Part shown: piece after piece, positions 62,860 to 64,000 of the stretch
Layout: each line of letters opens with the position of its first letter
Numbering within the stretch: the first letter of the stretch is position 1
Assembly (NCBI RefSeq): GCF_004117875.1
Contig: NZ_RAHW01000002.1
Location: 682,001-746,000 of the forward strand
Source of the DNA: Geomonas oryzae
GTDB taxonomy: Bacteria > Desulfobacterota > Desulfuromonadia > Geobacterales > Geobacteraceae
Direction: 5' to 3'
DNA length: 64,000 nucleotides
The notes under the pieces: generated by a model
The model's input: the letters and a program-made list of their open reading frames with translations, nothing else
Told to the model about the DNA's origin: nothing
Database searches by the model: none
Program-made: the position numbers and the translations under genes

Positions 62860-64000
62860 CTAGGACATGGCTGGTGCCGTGACAAGATACGATGCCCGGG
62901 GCTCTACCGTCTCCTCCAACGCCCTGTAATCATTGTCCCGTTGCCCGATCCGGAAGCGGCTCACTACAAGCTTCAGTTCTTCGGCGATCGCATGCATATG
63001 CGCTGCGGCGTTGGCGAATTCCTGGGCTCCGGCGCCGCTTTCTCTGATGACGCCGGTGACGTGACCGATGTTCTCGGTCACCGCATGCACCGACAGGCTC
63101 TGCTCCTCTGCGGCCGTGGCGATCTGGCTCACTTCTCCGGATATCGTTTCGATGGTCGCCGTGACGGCATTCAAGGCCTCCCCCGTGGAAAAGGCCTTGG
63201 CGACGCCGCGCTCGGCCTCGCCGACTCCTTTTTCCATGGCATCCATGGCGCGCCGCGTCTCCCGCTGAATCGCCTTTATCATCTCGGAGATCTCGCGCGT
63301 GGCTGCCGTGGTGCGCGAAGCTAGGGCGCGGACATGGTCGGCGACCACCGCGAATCCCCTCCCCTGCTCTCCCGCGCGGGCGGCCTCGATGGCAGCGTTC
63401 AGCGCCAGCAGGTTGGTCTGGTCCGCGATGTCGTTGATGGTGTCGGTGATCTCGCCTATCTGCAGGGAGCGTCTGCCGAGTTCCGCAACGACGAGTGAGG
63501 TTTCCCGGGAATGCTCCCCTATCGCCTGCATGGTCTCGATGGTTTCCCCCATGACAACGCGGGCCGATTCCACGGCGCGATTGGCGATGGTGACGTTGTC
63601 GGCGGCAACCGAGCAGTTCCGGGCGATTTCGGATGCCGTGCCGTTGATTTCGACGCTCGAACCGGCCACCAGATCTATTTCCTTGCCGGCCAGCTCGGCG
63701 CGCTGCACCATCACCGCGGATCTCCCGCTCAATGTGCCGGAGGCGCTGGAAAGGCTCTGCGCTTCAGTGGCGATGCAGGAAACGACGGAGTGCAGCGTCT
63801 GCGCCATGTGGTTCACGTGGCAGGACAGGAGGTGCAGTTCGTTGCGGGAGCCTTCTTCCGCGTGCGCCGCGTCGACACAAACGGTGAGATCCCCCGAGGC
63901 GATCTCGGCGACCTTCCCGCCGACGACGGCGAGAGGTGCGGTGATGCTGCGGGATAAGAAATACCCCGCGACAAGTGCGGCCGCCGCTCCCAGCGAGAGA
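62860..64000 (-). CDS. methyl-accepting chemotaxis protein, C-terminal part (cut by window edge)
   Basis: The frame is open to the right edge, so the N-terminal sensor is missing. From the edge inward: the end of a TM helix ([20 protein letters not shown]), a HAMP domain ([20 protein letters not shown]) and a long coiled-coil signalling domain with the hairpin tip [20 protein letters not shown] and [18 protein letters not shown]. The C-terminus has no obvious CheB/CheR-tethering pentapeptide. It passes a signal to CheA and CheW. The ATG at 63807-63816 is internal and not the true start. Confidence 0.93.
   Translation of the reverse strand, partial: LSLGAAAALVAGYFLSRSITAPLAVVGGKVAEIASGDLTVCVDAAHAEEGSRNELHLLSCHVNHMAQTLHSVVSCIATEAQSLSSASGTLSGRSAVMVQRAELAGKEIDLVAGSSVEINGTASEIARNCSVAADNVTIANRAVESARVVMGETIETMQAIGEHSRETSLVVAELGRRSLQIGEITDTINDIADQTNLLALNAAIEAARAGEQGRGFAVVADHVRALASRTTAATREISEMIKAIQRETRRAMDAMEKGVGEAERGVAKAFSTGEALNAVTATIETISGEVSQIATAAEEQSLSVHAVTENIGHVTGVIRESGAGAQEFANAAAHMHAIAEELKLVVSRFRIGQRDNDYRALEETVEPRASYLVTAPAMS

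Overview
The window looks like a piece of a Geobacterales chromosome (Geobacter / Citrifermentans / Geomonas type). It is GC-rich, carries a class II (ATP-independent) benzoyl-CoA reductase locus bamB-I, many CCG-domain Fe-S proteins, ETF modules and short palindromic repeats, and ends in a chemotaxis receptor. No species name can be fixed from the sequence alone.

Region 1 (1 to about 6,800) is a lower-GC integrated element. It holds the N-terminal part of a tyrosine integrase running off the left edge, two or three small unknown genes, a helicase-like ATPase with a ribbon-helix-helix partner, a long non-coding stretch with four copies of an 18-bp repeat, and a small serine recombinase whose promoter lies inside a set of inverted repeats. 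At the right end is a two-gene module that fits the Pycsar anti-phage type: a three-TM effector overlapping a class III nucleotide cyclase. A 20-bp tRNA 3'-end fragment at 6777-6796, followed by a terminator, is the likely right attachment site.

Region 2 (6,850-11,900) is core genome on the minus strand: a MarR regulator, FUSC exporter and SDR operon with its own operator, a small RHH protein, and ribBA with a hairpin-rich leader.

Region 3 (11,900-54,300), almost all minus strand, is an anaerobic aromatic degradation supercluster. In order of transcription it holds bamA; bamBCDEFGHI (bamF is a selenoprotein with an in-frame TGA); a glutaryl-CoA dehydrogenase with the non-decarboxylating signature; a glutaconyl-CoA carboxyltransferase; a pyruvate/oxaloacetate carboxyltransferase with two biotinyl domains; a malic enzyme-Pta fusion; a methyltransferase; a crotonase; an amidohydrolase; thiolase, 3-hydroxybutyryl-CoA dehydrogenase and crotonase; two membrane ETF:quinone oxidoreductase-like proteins; sucCD; and two ETF pairs. 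Upstream are a thioesterase, a GNAT-Rrf2 regulator pair, a CoA-transferase behind a sigma-54 promoter, and a sigma-54 activator.

Region 4 (54,300-61,900) holds fdhD, moaA, a second amidohydrolase, a second thiolase, an SDR, bamR and bamQ. Together regions 3 and 4 encode nearly the full route benzoyl-CoA -> dienoyl-CoA -> 6-hydroxy -> 6-oxo -> 3-hydroxypimelyl-CoA -> glutaryl-CoA -> glutaconyl-CoA -> crotonyl-CoA -> acetyl-CoA, with ETF/quinone electron exits. Five intergenic regions share a GGTA-N6-TACC operator, placed at bamA, bamQ, the thiolase operon, the thioesterase and the Rrf2 gene itself, which suggests one regulon.

The most notable inference is that the cluster encodes a soluble glutaconyl-CoA:pyruvate transcarboxylase. 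It would conserve the decarboxylation energy as oxaloacetate rather than as a sodium gradient. The right end (62,000-64,000) holds a PAS/zinc-motif protein and a partial methyl-accepting chemotaxis protein.
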